From: an uncultured Chthonomonas sp.
Lineage (GTDB): Bacteria > Armatimonadota > Chthonomonadetes > Chthonomonadales > CAJBBX01
Assembly: GCA_903951425.1 (NCBI GenBank)
Contig: CAJBBX010000115.1
Location: forward strand, 1 to 64,000
Length of the DNA: 64,000 nt
Direction: 5' to 3'
The notes under the pieces are model-generated. The model was not told where the DNA came from. It was given only the letters and a program-made list of their open reading frames with translations, and did no database searches. Numbering within the stretch: the stretch's first letter is position 1; every line of letters begins with the position of its first letter. The position numbers were made by a program, and so were the translations under genes. Positions 9,087-16,982 of the stretch are shown here, piece after piece.

Positions 9087-12000
9087 ATGGCCGCGCGCTC
9101 ACTCGTCAGCATCGCCGCACTCCTTCTCTGTGCCGGCTGGATCGCCCAGGCACGATCGGGAGCGCCGGCGGCACGTCGCTGGGCGGTGGCCGTCGATCTC
9201 GTGGAAGCCCTGTCCGGCGCCAAGCAGAGCCACACGGCCACCACCAACACGGTCATCGAGACCGTGGGCGGCGTGCGGCGCACGGCGATCTTTCAGCACC
9301 CACCGCTCGATGTGAAGGAGCCCAACGCGCTCATCGCCTTCGAGCCGGTGAAGCTCCCAAAACTCCGTCAGGGCGAGCGGCTGACGTTGCGGCTCTGGAC
9401 CTCCCTCTCCGGCAGGTTGGCTAGCTCGATGCCCGCCGGCGCCGACGGCACCACCTTCATCGTGCGCGTGGACGGTCGCGAGGTGCTGCGGCGCGACGTG
9501 ACAAGGGCGGAATGGCAGCCGTGGAGCGCCGATCTGACCGCTTCAGCGGGCAACAGGGTGCGTCTGGAGCTCGCGATGTCACCTCGGGCCAACAGCGCGG
9601 CCGACTGGGCGGTCTGGGGCGACCCGCGCATCGAGATCGAGGGAAGGCCGTGGGCTCCGCCCGTCGCCCCGAGACCCGATCGGCTTCGGATCGAACGATT
9701 GGCCGCAAGACCCTTACCCGACCGGCTGGTGAGCCGCACCGATGGTCCGGCGGGTAGCGCCCTGGTGGCCACGCTGGACACGAACCTCGACCTCGACGCC
9801 GCCACCCGGCTAGCCGAACCCCGAGCCGGCGCGGCAACGGTACCCCTGGCGCCCGAGATCGCCGCAGGCGAGGGTCCGGACCCGACGAACCACACCTTTG
9901 TGCGGGTGCTGGGCAAGCACGGCGTGGCTAGGCTGCAGTTCCTGGCCTACCCGGCCACGGTGCGCGGTGGCGTGGACGTTCGCTGCGGCAGGAGGGCCGA
10001 CGGCCGCGCCTTCATAGCCGCCGCACCGCTTGCTGACCCGAACGTCCGCGAGGTGCGCCTCTTCGACCTGAATGGACTGCCGGTGGGCGCTGTCAATCCT
10101 GCGACGCCGATCGAGCCTCCCTACACCATCGCAATCGCGCCGCGCCGCGACCGCGGCGACGATCTGCTCGTGGTGGTTGGTCGTACCGCGGCGGCCGGCC
10201 TCTGGATCGCCGAACTCTTCGAGGCCGACGGCAAGCGGCTCGACGCAGTGAAGCTGCCCGATGGCGGACCGTGGAAGCTGGAGGCCGATGGACGCAAGGT
10301 CGTCGCACTGGGCCAGAGCGGAAAGATCGTCGAGATCGACACCGATGCCCGCACCGCCGCCGTAGCGCCCAGACCCGTGCCCGACGCCACCTGGATGGGC
10401 CCGTCAGCCTTCGGCGGGCTCACAGCCGCCCTGTCGGACGCCGAGCTATCGCGTGTACGCCGGCTGGGCAAGGACGGCGGCATTGAGCAGAACGTAGGGG
10501 CCTACGAGAACCTCTTCTGGGTGCAGTGGTACAGGCCCTGGTCCGAGGGGAAGTACGTCCGCAAAAGCACCTACGCACACCTGCGCACGGACCTGGCCAC
10601 ACCCGCCCTGGCCAAGCCTCCCTTCGGCGCGACCGATGCCTCCGCCTGGGCGGGCGAAGGGATGCTCAGTCGTTACCCGGGCGGCGGCTTCGCGGGCTAC
10701 TTGACCGAGCCGCCCAAGCAGTGGGAGCCCTGCTTCACCCACCGCATGCCCATGCGCGCGTTCCTGCCCTGGTCCAGCGTGAAGGACCCGGAGACCGGAC
10801 TGCCCCGCTTCACCATGCTCACGCGCAGGAACCGCGTCGTGGAGTACGGCGAGTTCGGCAACATCGACTTCCACGCATCGACCTACGCCTACGGCCTGCC
10901 CGATCTGGACAGGCTCTACACGGAGCCCCTGCGGGCCTTCCTGCGCAGTCTTGCCCGACCGTTCCGCCGGCAGCCCGAGCGGATGGCCGGACTGGAGCCG
11001 AACCACGAACATGAGATCGCGGTGGAGGCCGACGGCTCCATGGGCGACTACAACACCGCCATGATCGAGGGCTTCTACAGCTATCTCGCCGCGCAGTACG
11101 GCACGGACGCGGCCGCCAAGGCCCGCACGCTCGGCGCACCCCGAGCCGGTTGGTTCGACGCCCCCCGCAACTGGGAGCGCGGCCCGTGGGACAGCTACCA
11201 AGCGTCCAACCCCTTTTACAGGGAGTGGGTCGCCTACCAGCGCCACGTGGTCTACCGGCGCGTGGCCGATACCTACCGCGAGGCGCTCCTCGCCGGCTTC
11301 CCGCCCGAGATCGTTAAGTGCCACCAGATACCGGACACCTACGCCGTGGGCAACCTGCAGGCCTTCAGCGATGTGACCAGCCGCTTCACTCCCATCGACT
11401 GGATGCTCAACTGCGGCGCCGGGTACGGGTTCACCCGCTACGGCGTCTGGTACAAGCAGCCCCACGACGCACTGCAGGACGCCCGCTCGTCGGGGTTCGA
11501 CGCCGTCTGCGTGGGCGAATACCAGGCCCTGACGCCAAGCGTGGCCGACGCCTACGGCCAACTCCGGTACATGTTCGACAATGGGGTCGTCTCGGCGCAC
11601 TGCATGCTCTGGCCCGAGGCCTTCGACAAGGGCTTCAACGACAGCATGGACGCTGCCATCAAGCGACTCGTGGCCGAGGAAAAGCCCCGACCGGGCATCA
11701 CCGGAGGCGTGAGCCGCATCTGCCCGGTCACCACGCCTGACGGCCGTCGCTTCGACGTGGCGGGTATCGGCACGGGCGCGAACCGCACCGGACTGCTGAA
11801 GAGCCTGCGCGAGGATGGAAGCTGGGAGGGTAGCGTCTACGTGGTTCCCTTCCACTCCCACGTGGAGCCGATCGAGGCCGCCCAGCGCGCCCGCGTGGCT
11901 CTGAAGCAGGGCGCCTCCGCGCCGCTCGTCGGCCCGCTGAAGGGCCTCGACTCGGGTTGCCAGGTCTCGGTGACCCTAACGGCGCGGCGGGTCGCCCGCG

Positions 12001-12278
12001 GCGGTAGCCTCGTGTTCCAGGTCCTGCGCGGCGGCGTCCCGTTGCCCGGCCTGCGCCACGCGGTGGCCCTGTCGGCCTCACCCCGCCCGGTGCGCTACAC
12101 CCTCCGCGTGCCGGTGCCCATCGACGATCTGACGCTCTCCGCCGCAGCCCAAGGCGGACCGGCGGACCTGCGAGACGTCCGCGTCACGGTGGAGAGGGAG
12201 CAGACCAGCAAAGTGGCCCGCGGCGTCTTCGGCGGCAAGCGCCACCGAGGCGGGGTCACCTTCGACGTGGTTCGGTGA
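9087..12278 (+). CDS. Large secreted glycoside hydrolase-like protein of unknown family
   Basis: A 1063-residue protein with a signal peptide (MAARSLVSIAALLLCAGWIAQA). Residues about 25-190 look like a jelly-roll sugar-binding domain ending at WGDPRIEIEG. Residues about 190-450 are strand-rich with propeller-like blades (EVRLFDLNGLPVG, LWIAELFEADGKRLD, GKIVEIDTDARTAAV). Residues about 480-880 resemble a TIM-barrel glycosidase, with AGLEPNHEHEIAVEADG, FTPIDWMLNCGAGYGFTRYG and AVCVGEYQALTPSVADAYG supplying candidate catalytic glutamates. The final 150 residues are beta-sandwich. A GH42-like or related clan GH-A identity is only a guess. The start is chosen at 9087 because GGAGG sits seven bases upstream. 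Transcription ends at the strong hairpin at 12284-12314. Confidence 0.6.
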   Translation: MAARSLVSIAALLLCAGWIAQARSGAPAARRWAVAVDLVEALSGAKQSHTATTNTVIETVGGVRRTAIFQHPPLDVKEPNALIAFEPVKLPKLRQGERLTLRLWTSLSGRLASSMPAGADGTTFIVRVDGREVLRRDVTRAEWQPWSADLTASAGNRVRLELAMSPRANSAADWAVWGDPRIEIEGRPWAPPVAPRPDRLRIERLAARPLPDRLVSRTDGPAGSALVATLDTNLDLDAATRLAEPRAGAATVPLAPEIAAGEGPDPTNHTFVRVLGKHGVARLQFLAYPATVRGGVDVRCGRRADGRAFIAAAPLADPNVREVRLFDLNGLPVGAVNPATPIEPPYTIAIAPRRDRGDDLLVVVGRTAAAGLWIAELFEADGKRLDAVKLPDGGPWKLEADGRKVVALGQSGKIVEIDTDARTAAVAPRPVPDATWMGPSAFGGLTAALSDAELSRVRRLGKDGGIEQNVGAYENLFWVQWYRPWSEGKYVRKSTYAHLRTDLATPALAKPPFGATDASAWAGEGMLSRYPGGGFAGYLTEPPKQWEPCFTHRMPMRAFLPWSSVKDPETGLPRFTMLTRRNRVVEYGEFGNIDFHASTYAYGLPDLDRLYTEPLRAFLRSLARPFRRQPERMAGLEPNHEHEIAVEADGSMGDYNTAMIEGFYSYLAAQYGTDAAAKARTLGAPRAGWFDAPRNWERGPWDSYQASNPFYREWVAYQRHVVYRRVADTYREALLAGFPPEIVKCHQIPDTYAVGNLQAFSDVTSRFTPIDWMLNCGAGYGFTRYGVWYKQPHDALQDARSSGFDAVCVGEYQALTPSVADAYGQLRYMFDNGVVSAHCMLWPEAFDKGFNDSMDAAIKRLVAEEKPRPGITGGVSRICPVTTPDGRRFDVAGIGTGANRTGLLKSLREDGSWEGSVYVVPFHSHVEPIEAAQRARVALKQGASAPLVGPLKGLDSGCQVSVTLTARRVARGGSLVFQVLRGGVPLPGLRHAVALSASPRPVRYTLRVPVPIDDLTLSAAAQGGPADLRDVRVTVEREQTSKVARGVFGGKRHRGGVTFDVVR

Positions 12279-12283
12279 CCGTC

Positions 12284-12314
12284 GGGGCGGGCAGGCGCGT
12301 TGCCTACCCGCCCC
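12284..12314. terminator. Bidirectional hairpin between convergent genes
   Basis: A near-perfect inverted repeat: GGGGCGGG (12284-12291) pairs with CCCGCCCC (12307-12314). An inner AGGC (12293-12296) pairs with GCCT (12302-12305) around a five-base loop. It lies 6 bases after the plus-strand stop at 12278 and 12 bases before the minus-strand stop at 12326. There is no U-tract, as is common in GC-rich genomes, so termination efficiency is inferred from stem strength and position. Confidence 0.7.
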
Positions 12315-12325
12315 AGGCGACGGGG

Positions 12326-13276
12326 TCATGCCCCGGCGAGCCACTCCGCCACGTCGCCCTTTGCCAGGCCGATGACGGTGTCCGCGCCGCCGTAGTAGAC
12401 CCACATCTCCGTACCCAGCAGGACGGCGCCGCAGGTGAAGACCACATTGTTGACGTCGCCCTGCAGCTCCCAGTCAGCGGCCGGCTCAAGGATGGGCTCC
12501 TCGCTACGCTTCAGGACCTTGCTGGGGTTGTTCAGGTCCAGCAGCACGAGGCCCAGCCGGTAGACGATGCGGGCGTCGACGGCGTGGTAGATCATGAGCC
12601 AGCCCTTATCGGTGCGGAACGGAGGCGCGCCGAGGCCGATCTTCTCATGCTCCCAGACCGCCTCGCCGCGGCGGGCGCGAAGCAGGCGGCGGTGGCCCTG
12701 CCAGGTCCGCAGGTCGGCCGAGGTGGAGAGCCACATGTCCAGCGGGTGGGGGTCCTCGCCCCACGCGAAGCCCATGGGACGATGGATCAGGGCGTACTTG
12801 CCGTCCAGCATCTCGGGCCATAGCGTGGCGTTCTTGTTGTTGCCGAACTCGTCGAAGCCGAAGATGATCCCCTGAGCCTCCCAACTCCAGAGGTCGCGGG
12901 AAGTGGCCAGCGCGATGTTCACCTTCTCCTCATTCCAGCAGACGTAGCAGAGGTGGTATGTGTCGCCGATCTTGACGATGCGCGGGTCCTCGACGCCCAC
13001 GCTTGCCTCGGGCCTGATGCCGTTGCAGATGATCGGCTCGTCAGCTCGCTCGAAGCTCACGCCGTCACGGCTCCAGGCATGGCCGATACAGGACCGGTTG
13101 CGCGCCGGCGAGTGCGTGATGCCCCTGTAGAAGAGGTGGAACATCTCGCCGTCATGGATCGCCGCTGTGTTCAGGACGGCGCCCTCCTCCCAGGGAACGT
13201 CCTTCCGTGGGGTCAGGATCGGCCCGTCACCCACGCGGGTGAGCTTGAAGGGCTTGGCGGCGGCTGATGTGGACAT
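12326..13276 (-). CDS. GH130 glycan phosphorylase (mannosylglucose / mannooligosaccharide type)
   Basis: A 316-residue cytosolic five-bladed propeller protein. Typical GH130 signatures are all present: DGPILTPRKDVPWEEGAVLN, MFHLFYRG, IGHAWSRDGVSFE, the catalytic-acid region ASVGVEDPRIVK, LCYVCWNEEKVNIALATS, WLMIYHAVD and WVYYGGADTVIGLA. The family phosphorolyses beta-mannosides (beta-1,4-mannosyl-glucose, beta-mannooligosaccharides or beta-mannosyl-GlcNAc) to mannose 1-phosphate; the exact acceptor cannot be told. Length matches the usual 300-360 residues. The start ATG has GAGGAG about 13 bases upstream, rather far. The gene stands alone, 72 bases downstream of the histidine kinase gene and convergent with the 1063-residue protein. 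Confidence 0.9.
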   Translation of the reverse strand: MSTSAAAKPFKLTRVGDGPILTPRKDVPWEEGAVLNTAAIHDGEMFHLFYRGITHSPARNRSCIGHAWSRDGVSFERADEPIICNGIRPEASVGVEDPRIVKIGDTYHLCYVCWNEEKVNIALATSRDLWSWEAQGIIFGFDEFGNNKNATLWPEMLDGKYALIHRPMGFAWGEDPHPLDMWLSTSADLRTWQGHRRLLRARRGEAVWEHEKIGLGAPPFRTDKGWLMIYHAVDARIVYRLGLVLLDLNNPSKVLKRSEEPILEPAADWELQGDVNNVVFTCGAVLLGTEMWVYYGGADTVIGLAKGDVAEWLAGA

Positions 13277-13348
13277 GGCGGTTAGGTGGCTCCTCTATCG
13301 GGTGGTTGTCCGAGTATATCCCACCGCCGGCCCAGAGCGCGGTGCCGA

Positions 13349-15727
13349 TCAGCCGACCTTCGACGCGAGAGCCTCCCTGATGGCCAGAGCCAGCGCACGT
13401 GCCATGATGGGCTTCTTCAGGATGGAGCGGACGCCCACGCGCAGGGCCTCGCGGCTGTCGTCCGGGTCGGAGTAGCCCGTACACAGCAAGACCGGCAGGT
13501 CCTTGCGCACCTCCCGGGCCTCAGCGGCCAGCGCCAAGCCCGACATCTCCACCATGGCCAGATCGGAGACCAGGATATCGAAGTCGTTAGGGCCCGACCG
13601 CAACGCCTGGAGCGCCGCGACCGGGTTTACGAACGCCGTCACACGGTAGCCCAGCCGACCCAGTCCGGCGCGGACCACCCTGGTGATGACCTCCTCGTCG
13701 TCCACGAACAGCACGCGCTCGGAGCCCCCCGGCTCATCGGTGGTCGGGCCGACCGTGGGCGGCTCGACACGAAGCTCAGGGGCGACGACTACCGGGAAGT
13801 AGACCGAGAACGCGCTACCTTGGCCCGGCGTCGACTCGACCGTGACCAGCGCATCGTGCGACAGCGCCACGCTCAGTACAGTGGCCAACCCCAGGCCCGA
13901 CCCGTCCTGGTCCTTCCGCGTGCTGTAGTACGGATCGAAGATGCGCTCAACTAGGCGCTCGGGAATGCCGATACCCGTATCTGTCACACGCAACCTCGTG
14001 AAAGGGCCTTCGCGGAGCGAGGCATCGGTCCCCGCCACTGCCAGGGGGCGCAGCGCTCGAGCGTCGGCCGGGCCGATCTGAACGGGCTCCAGGGCGACGG
14101 TCAGCGTGCCCTGGTTGGAGGAGCGCATGGCCTGCCATGCGTTGGTGCAGAGGTTCATGGCCACCTGATGAACTTGGGCCGCATCGATCAGCGCGGGCCC
14201 GCACTCGGGCCGCACCAGGTCTGCGACCCTGATCGAGCGAGGGATGGAGGCGCGAACGAGCTTGACCGTGTCGGCGACCACCTGCTGCAGGAGCTGCGGC
14301 GACCGCACCTGCTCCGAGGTGCGGACGTAGGCCAGTATCTTGTCGATCAGTTCTGCGGCCCGGCCGCAACCCGACCGGATTGAAGCGACCTTGTCGGCGC
14401 GTGGTCCCGCGTGGCCGAGATCCTCTTCCAAGTCCTCGGCCATGCCCTGGACCCCATGCAGTATGTTGTTGAAGTCATGGGCGATGCCGCTTGCCAGCGT
14501 CCCCAGCGCCTCTAGCTTGTGCCGACGCCGGGCCTCGATGTCGGCCTGCACCTGCTCGGTGACATCGCGTATGGTGCCAATCGCGCCGACAACGACGCCG
14601 TCGCGCCGAAGCAACGTGCCATTCAGTTCCGCGTGGACAAGCTGGCCGTCGGCCCGGTATGCCACGATGCGCAGGCCACGGACCGGCTGACCCGACTGGA
14701 GCATCGAACCGAATGCCGCCATAGCACCGGCGGCGCCTCCGGGCACGAGGTACTCGATAAAGGGGTGGCCTGTCATCTCCTCAGACGAACGGCCGAACAT
14801 GGCGCTGCACGAGGGCGACAAGTAGGTGATGACGCCGGTGGTGTCCGTGGTGTACAGCACGTCGATCACCTGCTCGGCCATGTCTCGGAACATCTGGCTA
14901 CTCAGCCGATGGGCCTGCTCAGCCTGCCTCTGGTCCGTGATGTCCCGCACGATGCCGCCGACGCCGGTGGAACCGTCGAGGAGCGGCACGGGGAACTTCA
15001 GCGTCTCGAAGGTGCGGCCAGCCGCGAGTTCCTCGCCCCGCACGACACCGCCGTGCCGGAGCGCGGCAGTGTCGCCGGCGCGGCAGGCCGCGGCCGCCTC
15101 GGGTGTCATGAAGTCCTCATCGGTCCGCCCGATGATCTCGGCCTCGGCCAGGCCGAAGTACCCGCAGTTGCGGCGGTTGACCAGGACGTACCGGAACTGG
15201 TCGTCCTTCATGAAGACCATATCGTCGTTGGCATCGACGAATGCCCGGTAGCGCTGCTCGCTGGCCTGCAGCGCCTCCTGGGCGCCGCGGGCATCAGTGA
15301 TGTCGCGGGCGCGAACCACCGCACCCATAACCACGCCATCGGCGCCTCGCACAGGGTTCAGCCGGTACTCCACGATCCGCGGCTCGGGGGTCATTACCGT
15401 GGTGAGCACGTGGGTGAAGGTCTCGCCTGCCAGGGCCCGCTCGAAAAGGCCCATCCAGAGCTCCCTGATCGACTCCTGCATGTCCTCGGGCACCAGCGAA
15501 TCGCCGAGGAGCAGGCGGCGACCCATGGTCATCGACACATGCGCGCTGAAAGCCTCGTTGGAGAGCAGCAGGCAGTAGCCCCGGTCTACGATCCAGACCC
15601 GATCATCAGTGCTCTCAAGGATGGCGCGGAGGCCGAACATCTCAGCCGAATCACCGTCGAACCGCGCCCTTGCATCGACGCCACTTTGAGGGTCCTGCGG
15701 TGGAATGTCCATGGGGGTTGTCGACAT
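13349..15727 (-). CDS. Triple-PAS hybrid histidine kinase with C-terminal receiver domain
   Basis: 792 residues, with no membrane segment, so a cytosolic sensor. Three PAS domains occupy roughly residues 28-145, 155-270 and 278-395; each ends in a RDITD/RDVTE-type motif. The dimerisation helix carries GTLASGIAHDFNNILHG, with His417 as phospho-acceptor. The ATPase domain shows an N box (Asn525/Asn529), a DTGIGIPE G1 box and GSGLGLATV. The receiver domain (about 671-790) has the acid pair Asp676/Asp677, phospho-acceptor Asp722 in ILVSDLAM, and LKKP near 770. This is the NtrB-like HDFNN class, usually paired with a transcription regulator that is not in view. GGAG sits just upstream of the start. 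The signal sensed is unknown; neighbouring glycosidases suggest, weakly, a nutrient cue. Confidence 0.92.
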   Translation of the reverse strand: MSTTPMDIPPQDPQSGVDARARFDGDSAEMFGLRAILESTDDRVWIVDRGYCLLLSNEAFSAHVSMTMGRRLLLGDSLVPEDMQESIRELWMGLFERALAGETFTHVLTTVMTPEPRIVEYRLNPVRGADGVVMGAVVRARDITDARGAQEALQASEQRYRAFVDANDDMVFMKDDQFRYVLVNRRNCGYFGLAEAEIIGRTDEDFMTPEAAAACRAGDTAALRHGGVVRGEELAAGRTFETLKFPVPLLDGSTGVGGIVRDITDQRQAEQAHRLSSQMFRDMAEQVIDVLYTTDTTGVITYLSPSCSAMFGRSSEEMTGHPFIEYLVPGGAAGAMAAFGSMLQSGQPVRGLRIVAYRADGQLVHAELNGTLLRRDGVVVGAIGTIRDVTEQVQADIEARRRHKLEALGTLASGIAHDFNNILHGVQGMAEDLEEDLGHAGPRADKVASIRSGCGRAAELIDKILAYVRTSEQVRSPQLLQQVVADTVKLVRASIPRSIRVADLVRPECGPALIDAAQVHQVAMNLCTNAWQAMRSSNQGTLTVALEPVQIGPADARALRPLAVAGTDASLREGPFTRLRVTDTGIGIPERLVERIFDPYYSTRKDQDGSGLGLATVLSVALSHDALVTVESTPGQGSAFSVYFPVVVAPELRVEPPTVGPTTDEPGGSERVLFVDDEEVITRVVRAGLGRLGYRVTAFVNPVAALQALRSGPNDFDILVSDLAMVEMSGLALAAEAREVRKDLPVLLCTGYSDPDDSREALRVGVRSILKKPIMARALALAIREALASKVG

Positions 15728-15809
15728 GGGCGATCTCCTAAGCCGTTCCGCGTTAGATTAGGCGGCTCCGCACAAAATCCTGCGCGGGTGCGAGGGAGCC
15801 GGGAATTCC

Positions 15810-16886
15810 TTACAACGACGTGGCGAGGGCACGGTCCCAGAGGCTCAGCGCCGGCTTCGGGCGGCCCGCGCTCGTCTGGAGGCCGGTATAGGTCCAGATG
15901 TTCGCGATCTCCCTCGCCGGCTCCGGGATCGCGGGCAGGAGCTTCTCGTAGTCCGTGGTGCAGAACGTCACGACGAAGCGGTAGCTGCCCTTCGCGGCGG
16001 CTGCCAGCAAGACCGAGTAGTACTGGGCCTGGTCGGCATCGGAGCCGCGCAGGCGTAGCCCCGTGACCGTGACGGGCTGCGACAGCATCCCGGTCTCGCT
16101 GACGGCGATGGGCTTGCCGAATCTGCGGGCGAATGCGAAGAAGTCGGCCGGGATCGGCCAGCGCGTGTCGTATGACATGTGCGGGTAGTAGCTCATGGCG
16201 AAGAGGTCGCTGTGGCGCATCAGGTCGGCCACCTCGGCGGCCTGGCCGGAGCCCTTCGCCTCGTTGGCCCGCTCCAGATAGTGGTTGACCTCCGTGGTGA
16301 AGAAGACCGGCAGACGCGGATAGAGCCGCTTCACCGATGCATAGACGCTCCGGTGCAGCCGCTTGTAGTCCTGCCAGGCGACCCGGTCGTGCGAGAGGAG
16401 CGCATTGCTCTCCACGCCGATGGCCAGGAAGGCCGGATCCATGGCCTTCACGGCTCGGAGCGTGAAGTTCGTGAGAGCCTGCACCACCTCCGGGCTGTCG
16501 AACCGCCGTGCAGCCCACCCCCGCGGCAACGGCATGTTCTCGCGCGCACCCCAGTTCGGCGCCAGGCTCTTGCGGTCCATGGCGAGCGGGGAGATTGAGA
16601 GGAAGATGCGATGTCCGGCTGGCGGCTTGTACGCGAACTGCCGCATCACGTCAGGGGAGAAGGGCTTCGCCTCCAGAGCCTCCTGCCAGGGCAGGCCGCC
16701 GATCATCATGACGGAGACCAGGTCGGCGTGCTTTTCAATGAAGGAGGCCGATGTGGCGAGCCCGGCGACCGACATCTCCGACGGCCACGGTGTGAAGCCC
16801 ATCCGGAAGGTCCGTCTCGGGGCTTCTGCCAGTGCGGACACACTCAGCAACGCCGCCGCAACCGCCCAACCCGCAGCCCTCTGCAT
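15810..16886 (-). CDS. Secreted clan GH-A-like glycosidase
   Basis: 358 residues with a signal peptide (MQRAAGWAVAAALLSVSALA). The rest reads as a compact TIM barrel. FRMGFTPWPSEMSVAGL opens strand 1, FLAIGVESNALL places Glu159 at the end of strand 4, FFTTEVNHYLE follows, and PIAVSETGML places Glu264 at the end of strand 7. The 105-residue spacing between the two glutamates is what clan GH-A (GH5, GH53 and relatives) shows for acid/base and nucleophile. GH53-like galactanase is one possibility. It shares architecture with the secreted protein at 61162-62334 but is not obviously a close paralogue. It is followed, in transcription order, by the histidine kinase 82 bases on, probably separately controlled. 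Confidence 0.68.
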   Translation of the reverse strand: MQRAAGWAVAAALLSVSALAEAPRRTFRMGFTPWPSEMSVAGLATSASFIEKHADLVSVMMIGGLPWQEALEAKPFSPDVMRQFAYKPPAGHRIFLSISPLAMDRKSLAPNWGARENMPLPRGWAARRFDSPEVVQALTNFTLRAVKAMDPAFLAIGVESNALLSHDRVAWQDYKRLHRSVYASVKRLYPRLPVFFTTEVNHYLERANEAKGSGQAAEVADLMRHSDLFAMSYYPHMSYDTRWPIPADFFAFARRFGKPIAVSETGMLSQPVTVTGLRLRGSDADQAQYYSVLLAAAAKGSYRFVVTFCTTDYEKLLPAIPEPAREIANIWTYTGLQTSAGRPKPALSLWDRALATSL

Positions 16887-16925
16887 ATCTTATCCCCCTC
16901 GCGTTTACCAGTCCTACGAGGAAGT

Positions 16926-16954
16926 GGGGCCCGCCGCTACGCACGGCGGGCCCC
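16926..16954 (-). terminator. Hairpin downstream of the RCC1/Ig gene
   Basis: GGGGCCCGCCG (16926-16936) pairs perfectly with CGGCGGGCCCC (16944-16954) around a seven-base loop. It lies 28 bases past the stop of the minus-strand RCC1/Ig gene (16983) and before the next minus-strand start at 16886. No U-tract follows on the minus strand. An eleven-pair GC stem at this place is best read as an intrinsic or assisted terminator. Confidence 0.65.
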
Positions 16955-16982
16955 AGGGCATTGCAGATGAGCTCCGTGGAGC

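Noticed and set aside
12326-13276. GH130 gene as part of the histidine kinase operon
   Set aside because: The 72-base gap and position make cotranscription possible, but there is no evidence of shared function; left as separate.
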